A DNA stretch of 64,000 nucleotides. Source: Haloferula helveola (GTDB lineage Bacteria > Verrucomicrobiota > Verrucomicrobiia > Verrucomicrobiales > Akkermansiaceae). Under the pieces are notes generated by a model that saw nothing but the letters and a program-made list of their open reading frames with translations, was not told where the DNA came from and searched no databases. Where the stretch lies: positions 1,240,001-1,304,000 of the forward strand of contig NZ_AP024702.1 of NCBI RefSeq assembly GCF_037076345.1, written 5' to 3'. Position 1 is the first letter of the stretch. Every line of letters begins with the position of its first letter. The position numbers and the translations under genes are program-made. Shown here one piece after another: positions 1-8,605 of the stretch.

Positions 1-1145
1 TCGCCCTGCGCATCGCGTCGAACATCGCCCGCGAGCACGACTGGATGGCCGAGCACATGCTCATTCTCGGCCTCACCGCTCCATCCGGCGAGAAGACCTA
101 CGTCACCGCGGCCTTCCCGAGCGCCTGCGGCAAGACGAACCTGGCGATGATCGTTCCGCCGAAGTCGTACGCCGAGGCCGGCTGGAAAACGACGATCGTC
201 GGCGACGACATCGCATGGCTGTGGCCGCACGAGGACGGCAAGCTGCACGCGATCAATCCCGAGACCGGCTACTTCGGTGTCGCACCCGGAACGTCCTACG
301 ACACGAACCCGATCGCGATGGATTCGATGACCGAGAACACCATCTTCACCAATGTCGCACTGACCGACGACGGCGACGTCTGGTGGGAAGGCCTGACCAA
401 GGATCCGCCGGCCCACGTCATCGATTGGCAGGGCAACGACTGGACGCCCGCGGATGGTGAGGCCGGCAAGAAGGCCGCGCACCCGAACGCGCGCTTCACC
501 GCCCCCGCCGCCCAATGTCCGACCATCGACCCCGAATGGCAGAACCCGGACGGCGTGCCGGTTTCCGCGGTCATCTTCGGTGGCCGCCGTCCGACCACCA
601 TGCCGCTTGTCTATCAGGCCTTTAACTGGTCGCACGGCGTTTATGTCGGTGCGACCATGGGCTCGGAAGTCACCGCCGCGGCGATCGGCCTGAAGGCCGG
701 GGTGCGTCGCGACCCGATGGCGATGCTGCCGTTCTGCGGCTACAACATGGCCGAGTACTTCCACCACTGGCTCGACATGCGCGGGTTGGTGAAGCACCTG
801 CCGCGTTTCTTCCACGTCAACTGGTTCCGCAAGGATGCCGAGGGCAATTTCCTGTGGCCCGGCTTCGGTGAGAACATGCGCGTTCTCGAGTGGATCGTGA
901 ACCGCTGCAACGGCAAGGTCGCCGGCCACGAAACGCCGATCGGCTGGACGCCCGAGTGGCAGGACTTCAATGCCGAAGGACTCGACGGCTTCGACAAGGA
1001 AACCTTCGCCGCCTGCATGGCCTACAATCCCGAAGAGTGGAAAGAGGAGATCCTCAGCCAGGGCGAGATGTTCCTGAAACTCTACGACCTGCTGCCGAAG
1101 GAAATCGTGTTCCAACGCGAACTCCTCGCCGCGCGCCTGGCGTAG
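1..1145 (+). CDS. pckG: Phosphoenolpyruvate carboxykinase (GTP), 5'-truncated by the window edge
   Basis: Cytosolic gluconeogenic enzyme that converts oxaloacetate and GTP to phosphoenolpyruvate, GDP and CO2. The open frame is already running at the left edge ([19 protein letters not shown] precedes the first ATG at 45), so the start lies outside the window and about the last 380 of roughly 600 residues are present. Visible family features are the P-loop-like [12 protein letters not shown], the kinase-2 metal site VGDDIAWL and the conserved [12 protein letters not shown] and [19 protein letters not shown] blocks. These distinguish the GTP-type from the ATP-type enzyme. The gene converges on the giant gene at 1236-7205 with a strong hairpin between them. 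The family assignment is very secure. Confidence 0.97.
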   Translation, partial: ALRIASNIAREHDWMAEHMLILGLTAPSGEKTYVTAAFPSACGKTNLAMIVPPKSYAEAGWKTTIVGDDIAWLWPHEDGKLHAINPETGYFGVAPGTSYDTNPIAMDSMTENTIFTNVALTDDGDVWWEGLTKDPPAHVIDWQGNDWTPADGEAGKKAAHPNARFTAPAAQCPTIDPEWQNPDGVPVSAVIFGGRRPTTMPLVYQAFNWSHGVYVGATMGSEVTAAAIGLKAGVRRDPMAMLPFCGYNMAEYFHHWLDMRGLVKHLPRFFHVNWFRKDAEGNFLWPGFGENMRVLEWIVNRCNGKVAGHETPIGWTPEWQDFNAEGLDGFDKETFAACMAYNPEEWKEEILSQGEMFLKLYDLLPKEIVFQRELLAARLA

Positions 1146-1200
1146 TCTCCGGTTCGCGGGCTGCCCCCGTTCCTCGCGTCCTAAATGGGCGCATCCTTAC

Positions 1201-1225
1201 CAGCCCGGCACGAAGTGCCGGGCTG
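1201..1225. terminator. Intergenic stem-loop, probable bidirectional terminator
   Basis: A perfect 11-bp inverted repeat (CAGCCCGGCAC, loop GAA, GTGCCGGGCTG) sits between the convergent stops of the PEP carboxykinase gene and the giant minus-strand gene. There is no clear T-tract, so the terminator role rests on position and stem strength. Confidence 0.5.
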
Positions 1226-1235
1226 ACAAGCGGCC

Positions 1236-4200
1236 TCACTTGAGAACCGTCACGTGCCCGTAGAACGCCCGGGTCTGGCTGCCCAAAGGCGCGAGAACTT
1301 CCCACTCCCAGCGCCACCGGCCATCCGGCTGGAGGTTGTTGGAGATGAGCCGGAACTGCGAGGGATCCTCGTTCCAAATCTGCAGGTCGCTGGTCGAGCG
1401 GAGAATGACATCGGCCCCCTCGACATCCGCCGTGTGATAGACCAAGCGGATCAGCTCGGAACCCGGCGGACCCGCAACGGTGCTGAAGGCCACGCCCTGC
1501 CCCGCCGTGTTGTCGGGGACCCGGGGATCCGTCCCTTCGATGAACTCGCAGACGTCCGGGCAGCCGTCGCCATCGAAGTCTCCTTGGAAATTCTGCGAGG
1601 CCATCACCTCGATCTCCGCAGGAGTGAAATGCAGCTGCAGCCAGGTGATGAAGTCGTTCTTCGGAAGTCCCGTCATGACCAGCGATGGCAACGACGACAG
1701 CGAAGGATTGTCGCGCACCGTGAGGTCGAACTGGTAGGTTCCCGCGGTCTGCGGAACCACGCTTACCGCATCGCCTTCGGGGTAGATCAGGATCTGGTTC
1801 CCAACAAACCCGCTGCCGGGAGCAGCTCCGGGCGGTATGCAGTCGATCGGCACTTCCCATATATCCGACCAGTGGGCTCCTTGGCTCCCGCGGCTGGCGT
1901 GATATCCGCAACCGGTCAGCACCACGGGACCGCCCGCCGAACGCACACGGCCGACAACTACCGGATGCACGGGATCGCCATGGATGAACTCTCCGACAAA
2001 CTGGCCGTCCTGCAAGACCACCACCCGGGCGTTCGGCACGCCAAGCGCCGAGAAGTCGACCTCGATCGGGACCGAGTCGCCGTCGCTGTCGACATCGATC
2101 GCACAGGTTCCCAGTGGCACTCCAGGCCCTCCGTTCGGATCGAAGCTGCCGCTGGCATCCATCGTGATTCTGCCGGCATTCGGTCCACCTCCGCCCGGGA
2201 CATTCAGCCGGATCGGTATCGGTTGGAAGTTGAGTGAAACGTTCTCGGTCAGCTTGTCTTCGCCCCCCGAACCCCCGGTGCTGAAGCTCGCGGCGTGCTC
2301 GAGGTCGATGGACACTCCGTCCTGTCCGCTCGAGCCGATGTTCGAGATCACGAGCTGGTCGGGCGATGCACCGGGCTTCAGCCGCGCCTGTCCGAGGCCG
2401 AGATGCGGGTGGCCTCGGAAGTGGCATACATGGGTGGAGATGATTTTCACGTCCGGCAGGTTCGACGCCGTGATGAGGAAGTCCCAGTCGGTCTCCCGGT
2501 ACTGCACGCACACCGCATCACCGCAATGGATGTGGAGGCTGGAGCACTGGACCGAAACTCCGCTCGACGCCGCGAAACTGACCGGCTCGCTGAAGCGCAG
2601 GTAAGGGCCAGGATCGGTCGCGCCGAGCGAGGTGACCAAGGGCGGATTCCAGCCGCATTCGCTGACCGAAAGGAACGGCCCGACGGTCGGCGTGCAGACT
2701 CCCAGGTCATCGCTCGGAAGGCTGAAGTCGCCGACCGCATTGCCAAAGGAATCGCGACACACGACCCGCACGACGATCGGAGGACTTTCGGGGCTCACCG
2801 AGCAGTGGCCGTTGTAGCGGAGCACGACGTCGTTGCGATCCTCGTCACTGGTTCCCGCGAGGTCTTCCATGACTCCGCAGCGCAGCACCGAGGAGGGATC
2901 GGCCAGCTCGATCGGCTCGAATTCAACCCGTACACCCTCTCCCTCCTGAAGGTCGATGCTCACCCCGTCCTGACCGCTGGATCCGAGGTTGGAAACCACC
3001 AGCCCGTCGGAGCCGTCGAGCACACCGTCGCGCAGGTCCGCCGAACCCCGCGACCGGTGCGACAGTCCGGTGCTCCAGTGCGGTCCGGTGAAGATCTCAT
3101 CGACCGAGAGCCCGGTCCGACCGGTGAATCGCGCGGTGACGTCGTTCAGATCACCGACCTCCGGCAGCGCCGGATCCTCCGGAATGAGGATCACCTCGCG
3201 TGCCAGATAAGGCAGTCCGTCCGGAGCGATGACGAGCACCGGATCAACGAATGAGAAATTCAGGTAGGCAGGCCGGTTCAGGGGATTTCCCGGACTCGGA
3301 GCGGCGCCGAAGGTGCTGATCACCACGGGAGCGGCACCATCGACAAGGACCGGCGATCCGCCGGGAGGCGCGACGCCCTCATACAGCGGACTGCTCCCGG
3401 TATTTCCGGACTCTTCGTGAAGCGGCGTTTCCCGGATCTGAACCCGGGTCTGGGCACTGAGCTTGTACGGCCACTGCACCGATGTGAGCAGTTGGAATCC
3501 GTCGTGAACCACCTCGAGTTCGCCGATCGACTGATTCGGAAGCCCACCGGCGGTGCCGGAGGTGGAAACACGGAAAGTATCGCCCGGGTGAGCCATCAGC
3601 GCTCCGGAAACGGAAACACTCAGAGGCCGGTGCTGTCGCTTGCCGGTAGCGAGGCCGCTGGCGGCATCGCGCGGGCTGACGACAGCGGAAATCTCGTTGT
3701 CGGGCCAAGTCGCGGCCGGACAGGCGTTCCTCGAGATCTGGCAGGTTCCGTCGACGCAGCGGAAAGGCCGGTCATTTGGACAACCGATGACCGAGAGCCG
3801 GCAAGTACCATCCCAGCAGCGGAACACCGAACCATCATCACAGGACAGTAGCCGGCCATGCATGATCACCGAGGTCCGCCGGATCTCACACGCGGGCACA
3901 TTGGCCACACCGCACGTGATGCGCGACAGACGCCCGAGCTCGACTCCGGTGCAAACCAGCCGGACCTGGTCACCGACAAGCGGCCCCCCGCCCCCGGCCG
4001 TCACCGAAACCGGGCTGGCGAAAGAAACCGACTGGCAGGGTCCGATGTAGATCGCGCCCCCCCCGCCGCCGCTCGACCGATAGGTACTGCAGGCAACCAC
4101 GGGAGGCGGATCGATGCCCGGTTGGGTCGATGCGGCCTGCAACGAACCGATGTCCGCACCCGGCACCTCGCCGACAAGTATGGGGCCGTTGTAGACCTGA

Positions 4201-7200
4201 ACGGCGGTCGTAGCCGGAGCGAGGGCCGAGCAATCGTAGGTGATGTCGAAGAACGAATCGACGGCGTGCCGCTGCACGGTGATGTCGAAATTCACCGACG
4301 AGTGGGGCGAGTTCGAAGCATCACCGGTCGTGGTGACGCGGATCGATCCGCCGGGCAGAATTGCGAGCGGCTCCCATTCCACCGTGCCGCCATGAGCGCC
4401 GGCGAGGTCGATCGAAACGCCGTCCTGACCGCTGGATCCAAGGTTGGAAACCGTAAGTCCGCCGGTGGGCGAGCGGCCGAACACGGCGCCGCCGCGCTCC
4501 TCGTGGACCAACCCCCAGCGGATGAACTGCGGCTGGTACATGTACCACCGCGAGTTGAAGGTGTCACCGCCGGCCACTCCCGCGAACGGGCTTCCCGGAC
4601 CTCCCTGGAAGTCGATCCGGTACTCGATGTCGAAAAACGAATCGACGTTGAAGTTGCCACTCGGCAGCCGCGTCCGGGTGACCTGTCCGGGGCAGGGTGT
4701 GAGTCCGAGTCCGCTTCCGCACTGGATCCGTAGTAGATCAAAGTCGGGATCGCCCACGATCGTCAGCTCCAGGCTCACCATCTCGGTGTCGAACTGCTGC
4801 ACGTCCTTTCCGGCAAACGGATTGGTTCCCGTGTCGATCACGCACCGGGCCCCGAGCGCCTTGTAGTAGTCGTAGCCCTTCTTGCCACCGAGCCCCTGCG
4901 CGGCGATCTCGACCGTGCAATCGAAGAGATTGCCGGCGCCGCCGGCCGGGTCGGGTCCGAGATCCACGAGGTCGCTGATCTGGACCCGGAACTCGAGCCC
5001 TTCACTCCCGGGCGGAAGCCCTCCTCCGGAGCTGGTGTCGAATTTCGCGGTCACCGGGCAGATCGTATGGAGCGTCGGCGGAAACACCGGCGCGCCGGTC
5101 GCCCACACCCAGACCGGTTGTTGCTCCGAGATGTGGCTCACCTCCCCGAGAATGAGGTCGCTCGTTTCATCCGTAAGGATTTCGAAGAAGCGCAGCGGAT
5201 TCGGTGTTCCGCTGACCGCATTGGCCAGAATCTCGATCCGGTTACCGGTGAACGGGCCCGGAAGACCGGTTGGCGTGATCAGCACCGGCCGGTCGAACTC
5301 GGCGAAAAAGCACGGCAACTGGAAGGGCGGCGCGAGCTCGTTCTTGCCGCAGGCCGTGATCAGAGAGGCCTCACCCGGCACGTCATCGATCTCCGCCACC
5401 GGCGTCAAACCGCCAAGACCGACCGTCCCCTCGCCCACCAGAGCGTCGTCCTGATAGACTCGGACCAGGGCCGTGGGCGAACCGACCGAGCTGAAGTCCG
5501 CCAAGGCGACCCTTCCGCCACCGCCCGACCCGCTGCTGTCGGAGAGCCGGAGCTGGCCCAGCGGATTGCCGAAGGCATCGCGCGCATTCAGCCAGATCGA
5601 TCCTCCCGAACCGCCGCCGGTCGGCTGGTAGGTGAAGATTTCCTCGATCTCGACCCGCACCGGGGGCCGGCCGTCGTCACCCAAATCGACCGATACCCCG
5701 TCCTGCCCGCTCGATCCGAGATTGGACACCCTGAGGCCTTCGAGCGCCCGCTTCGAATCGGCCTTGCTCAGACCTCCGCCGCCGAGCGCCCGCAGCCTCG
5801 GAGGTGAGCCCTCGCGGTCGTAAATCCGAACGCTGTTGTCATCGATCACGCATGACACCGACGAGCCGTGATCGACATGCCCGATCGTGTCGCAGCGGAG
5901 GGTCGCGCCGACGGGTACGAATCGCAGCTCGCTGCCGAGGAAGTCACCACCGGGAGTGCTGCAGAGTTTGGGCGAGGACTTGTCGAGCTCCTTGACGAAA
6001 ACGAGATCTCCGGGCGTGCCGGCCCTGCACTGCCGGGCCGCGGTCTGAACGGTCGCGCCGTAGATCGGAGTCCGGCACACCGTGACGTCCCGGAGCTGGA
6101 AATCGCGGGCCGGCACACTGCACGCCACCGTCCCGGCAGGCGCGAAGGCGGATCCGACCAGCCGACCGTCGTGCCACACCTGGACCTGGGTGCCCACCGC
6201 GCCGAGCGGGCTGAAATCCGGAGTGACCTCAACGTTGCCACCGACGTTGGTGCAGGCGGCCTCGATCTTGTACTTGTAGAACTTATTGATCTCCAGATCC
6301 CGGACATGGACCGCGAGTGCGAGCGAGTCACCGTCGGTTGGCAGCTCCAAGCCATTCGAAGTCGGGCTGGCAAGGTAGCTCCAGTGGAGTTCGTCGTAGA
6401 TCGGGTCGAGGGCCGGCGCGCCGAGCCGGATGACTCCGCCACCTCCACCTCCGCCAACCCCGGAGACGCGGATTCCGTCGGGTGCGCGCACGGCCCGGAC
6501 ATCACCCGTTACCTCGAAGGGCACGCCATTCGCCATCTTCAACGGCTGCTCGCAGCGGGCCGACTCGGTGACCTGGCCGCCGGTGGGAGGGATCGCGCCG
6601 CCGGGCGCCCCCTGGAAGTCGATGCGATACTCGATGTCGAAAAACGAATCGACCGCGAAGTCACTGCCGGGCGGCCCGAGCCGGGTCAGGGTCGTGCGAC
6701 CCGGCGAGGGAAGTCCGAACTCCGAGCCGCCCTCGATCCGCAGCAGGTCGAAATCCGGGTCACCGAAGAGCTGCCCCTCGAGCCGGACCATGTCGCAGTC
6801 GTAGTCCTGGTTGTCAGCGCCCGGGCTTCCCGCGGCGGTATCGGTCACCACGGTCACCGGCACCGAGACCACGTGATGCAGACCGGAGTCGTTTTCAAAT
6901 ACGACAACCGCCGTACCGTCGCAGGTCTGTCGGCCGCCGCCGAGATTGCCTCCCGGACCGCTGCTCGTGACGGCGGTGCACCGGAGCGACTGGATCTCGA
7001 CACGGATTCCTCCGGAGAGTGTCTTCAGCTCCTGCATTCCCTTGCGGACGCGGGTGCTGTTTCCGAACGGGGCATTCAGCACCGGAAAGGCGATGCTGCC
7101 GGTACCGTCGTCCGGCGCGATGACCGGTTCGACAGCGTGGAGGGGAGAGAACGAAACGAGGAACGCGGCAACGGCGCCCCCACGGAGGGTGCGGCTCAAT

Positions 7201-7205
7201 TTCAT
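1236..7205 (-). CDS. Giant secreted repeat protein (1989 aa), function unknown
   Basis: The protein starts with a signal peptide (MKLSRTLRGGAVAAFLVSFSPLHAVEP), so export is expected. The body is repetitive. A 16-residue motif VSNLGSSGQDGVSIDL (variants V/I) occurs four times (nt about 2305-2355, 2953-3003, 4408-4455, 5685-5733), each followed by a short acidic/aliphatic strand such as VRVEFEPIEL. A longer module (GDPDFDLLRI ... VDSFFDIEYRIDFQG) occurs twice, with a third partial VDSFFDITY. A cysteine-rich stretch holds two copies of FRCxDGTCxxSxxxCP (nt about 3725-3860). Near the C-terminus GDFDGDGCPDVCEFIEGTDP resembles a thrombospondin-3-like calcium loop, and the protein ends in a W...RAFYGHV tail. 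No enzyme domain is recognisable; it is probably a surface or matrix protein. Confidence 0.85.
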   Translation of the reverse strand: MKLSRTLRGGAVAAFLVSFSPLHAVEPVIAPDDGTGSIAFPVLNAPFGNSTRVRKGMQELKTLSGGIRVEIQSLRCTAVTSSGPGGNLGGGRQTCDGTAVVVFENDSGLHHVVSVPVTVVTDTAAGSPGADNQDYDCDMVRLEGQLFGDPDFDLLRIEGGSEFGLPSPGRTTLTRLGPPGSDFAVDSFFDIEYRIDFQGAPGGAIPPTGGQVTESARCEQPLKMANGVPFEVTGDVRAVRAPDGIRVSGVGGGGGGGVIRLGAPALDPIYDELHWSYLASPTSNGLELPTDGDSLALAVHVRDLEINKFYKYKIEAACTNVGGNVEVTPDFSPLGAVGTQVQVWHDGRLVGSAFAPAGTVACSVPARDFQLRDVTVCRTPIYGATVQTAARQCRAGTPGDLVFVKELDKSSPKLCSTPGGDFLGSELRFVPVGATLRCDTIGHVDHGSSVSCVIDDNSVRIYDREGSPPRLRALGGGGLSKADSKRALEGLRVSNLGSSGQDGVSVDLGDDGRPPVRVEIEEIFTYQPTGGGSGGSIWLNARDAFGNPLGQLRLSDSSGSGGGGRVALADFSSVGSPTALVRVYQDDALVGEGTVGLGGLTPVAEIDDVPGEASLITACGKNELAPPFQLPCFFAEFDRPVLITPTGLPGPFTGNRIEILANAVSGTPNPLRFFEILTDETSDLILGEVSHISEQQPVWVWATGAPVFPPTLHTICPVTAKFDTSSGGGLPPGSEGLEFRVQISDLVDLGPDPAGGAGNLFDCTVEIAAQGLGGKKGYDYYKALGARCVIDTGTNPFAGKDVQQFDTEMVSLELTIVGDPDFDLLRIQCGSGLGLTPCPGQVTRTRLPSGNFNVDSFFDIEYRIDFQGGPGSPFAGVAGGDTFNSRWYMYQPQFIRWGLVHEERGGAVFGRSPTGGLTVSNLGSSGQDGVSIDLAGAHGGTVEWEPLAILPGGSIRVTTTGDASNSPHSSVNFDITVQRHAVDSFFDITYDCSALAPATTAVQVYNGPILVGEVPGADIGSLQAASTQPGIDPPPVVACSTYRSSGGGGGAIYIGPCQSVSFASPVSVTAGGGGPLVGDQVRLVCTGVELGRLSRITCGVANVPACEIRRTSVIMHGRLLSCDDGSVFRCWDGTCRLSVIGCPNDRPFRCVDGTCQISRNACPAATWPDNEISAVVSPRDAASGLATGKRQHRPLSVSVSGALMAHPGDTFRVSTSGTAGGLPNQSIGELEVVHDGFQLLTSVQWPYKLSAQTRVQIRETPLHEESGNTGSSPLYEGVAPPGGSPVLVDGAAPVVISTFGAAPSPGNPLNRPAYLNFSFVDPVLVIAPDGLPYLAREVILIPEDPALPEVGDLNDVTARFTGRTGLSVDEIFTGPHWSTGLSHRSRGSADLRDGVLDGSDGLVVSNLGSSGQDGVSIDLQEGEGVRVEFEPIELADPSSVLRCGVMEDLAGTSDEDRNDVVLRYNGHCSVSPESPPIVVRVVCRDSFGNAVGDFSLPSDDLGVCTPTVGPFLSVSECGWNPPLVTSLGATDPGPYLRFSEPVSFAASSGVSVQCSSLHIHCGDAVCVQYRETDWDFLITASNLPDVKIISTHVCHFRGHPHLGLGQARLKPGASPDQLVISNIGSSGQDGVSIDLEHAASFSTGGSGGEDKLTENVSLNFQPIPIRLNVPGGGGPNAGRITMDASGSFDPNGGPGVPLGTCAIDVDSDGDSVPIEVDFSALGVPNARVVVLQDGQFVGEFIHGDPVHPVVVGRVRSAGGPVVLTGCGYHASRGSQGAHWSDIWEVPIDCIPPGAAPGSGFVGNQILIYPEGDAVSVVPQTAGTYQFDLTVRDNPSLSSLPSLVMTGLPKNDFITWLQLHFTPAEIEVMASQNFQGDFDGDGCPDVCEFIEGTDPRVPDNTAGQGVAFSTVAGPPGSELIRLVYHTADVEGADVILRSTSDLQIWNEDPSQFRLISNNLQPDGRWRWEWEVLAPLGSQTRAFYGHVTVLK

Positions 7206-7301
7206 GGATTTCAGGGGGTTAAGGTACAGACTGCACCGACCCTCCGAATGGTGTCACGCGGGAATTGCCCGATCGGCTTGCTTCCCCCGCTTCAGCGCGA
7301 T

Positions 7302-8090
7302 TCAGCCTTCGTTCTTTGCTGCAGCGATCTTAAGCAACTTCTCCGCGGTGCCGTCCGGCTGCAATCCGCCGTCATAGGAGACCTTCGCCGGATCGCGACC
7401 GGTGATCGCGCGGTAAAACATCGCGCCGGTCAGGTAGGCTCCGGCTTTCGACGGGTGTGAATTGTCCGGACGGTGCAGGCTCGGCATGCCCTCCTCCTTA
7501 CCATCTCCCGCATACCACGCGGCGAAGGCCTGCCCGACGGGAACGATCGAGACCTCCTTGCTGTAGTCCCAGGCATCCGGACGACGGACCAGATACTCAT
7601 ACCCCTTCGTCAGCGCTTCCTGCATCTTCTCCGGATCTCCGTCGAAATGCCGGAGGGTGTTGGCCTTGTCGTTGCCGGAGTGGCGGGCCCAGGTTTCGAA
7701 CATCATCACGCGGGCCTGCGGCTGGGCCTTGAGGATCTTCGGGATCAGCACCGGGGCACCGCCCTCGAGGCGTTCGAGCGAACCCTTGTCGCCCTTCATC
7801 GCGAATGCCGGAAGCTGGCTCTGCTCCTGCAGCACGATCACATCCCACTTGCCCGAACCTTCCAGCAGCTTGGCGACCTTCGGATCCTTGGCGTGCTGTT
7901 CGAGGAATCGGCCGCCCGGGTTGTGCGTCACCAATTCCAACTTCACCTCCGGATCGGCATCGAGAAACGCCTTCACCTCCGCTTTCGTCTGGGCCGTATA
8001 GCTGTTCCCGATCATCAGCATCCGCAGCGGCTTCGGAGCGCCGAAGACGATGGCAGGCAGAAACAGAAGGCACAGGACGACACGAATCAT
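7302..8090 (-). CDS. Secreted SGNH/GDSL-type hydrolase (DUF4886-like)
   Basis: The protein has 262 residues. The start at 8090 was chosen because it opens directly on a signal peptide (MIRVVLCLLFLPAIVFG) and GAGGAG lies about 9 nt upstream; an upstream in-frame ATG at 8126 adds only a polar leader. The mature N-terminus carries the SGNH block I LMIGNSYT (Ser30), followed by WDVIVLQEQSQLP, and the C-terminal PDNSHPSKAGAY fits the Asp-x-x-His of the triad. SGNH enzymes with this layout deacylate or deacetylate glycans, but the substrate is not visible here. It lies downstream of the small membrane protein gene in the same orientation. Confidence 0.75.
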   Translation of the reverse strand: MIRVVLCLLFLPAIVFGAPKPLRMLMIGNSYTAQTKAEVKAFLDADPEVKLELVTHNPGGRFLEQHAKDPKVAKLLEGSGKWDVIVLQEQSQLPAFAMKGDKGSLERLEGGAPVLIPKILKAQPQARVMMFETWARHSGNDKANTLRHFDGDPEKMQEALTKGYEYLVRRPDAWDYSKEVSIVPVGQAFAAWYAGDGKEEGMPSLHRPDNSHPSKAGAYLTGAMFYRAITGRDPAKVSYDGGLQPDGTAEKLLKIAAAKNEG

Positions 8091-8152
8091 GCCACTACTA
8101 CTCCTCATCCTCCGCTGCCTGTTCAATGGTTTCCCGGAATCGGGCCATTCGA

Positions 8153-8491
8153 TCAGGCGTCATTCCGGGCGGAGCCGGGTCCGCGTCTCGTCCGGCGCAG
8201 GGCATCGAAAGTTCCGGCGAGCAGCAACAGCGCGAGCACGACTGCCCCGATCACCAGAGCCCAGGCATAACCGGCCGGGCCGTTGACCGATACCGAGCCC
8301 CAGCCGTACATGATGTACGAGAAGTCACCGAAACTCACGATGCCGAAGTTGGCGGAACCGACTTGGAAAGTGAAGCTGTAGGTCGGCGTCTGGGCCGCCG
8401 CAGGCCCGGTCAGAAAGACCAGAAACAGAATCACCCGGAGTAACCGCCAACCTCTCACGCCCTGCCGGAATACACCCGAGGCGCGTTCCAA
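8153..8491 (-). CDS. Small membrane protein with signal peptide and C-terminal TM helix
   Basis: The 112 residues contain a hydrophobic signal segment (LLRVILFLVFLTGPAAAQ), a Tyr/Phe/Gly-rich stretch of about 40 residues outside, and one membrane helix (WALVIGAVVLALLLLAG) followed by a basic tail (RRTRRG). This is type-I topology with the short domain on the periplasmic side. I do not recognise the family. The signal peptide and TM pattern make a chance frame unlikely. It is divergent from the NRPS-like gene and precedes the SGNH hydrolase on the same strand. Confidence 0.6.
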   Translation of the reverse strand: MERASGVFRQGVRGWRLLRVILFLVFLTGPAAAQTPTYSFTFQVGSANFGIVSFGDFSYIMYGWGSVSVNGPAGYAWALVIGAVVLALLLLAGTFDALRRTRRGPGSARNDA

Positions 8492-8605
8492 TCCATTTCG
8501 AACTCACCGCAGCGAGTGGAACATCGACTTTGGACTCCACTTGTCCGTGAGGTTGCCGGTATCCAAGGGACATCGCCTGATAGGCACCCCAAAAAGCTCG
8601 CAGCG

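Noticed and set aside
5868-7460. Plus-strand 530-residue open frame
   Set aside because: It lies antisense to the signal-peptide-bearing repeat protein and is Arg/Gly/Ala-rich with no domain logic. It is a shadow of GC-rich codon positions.
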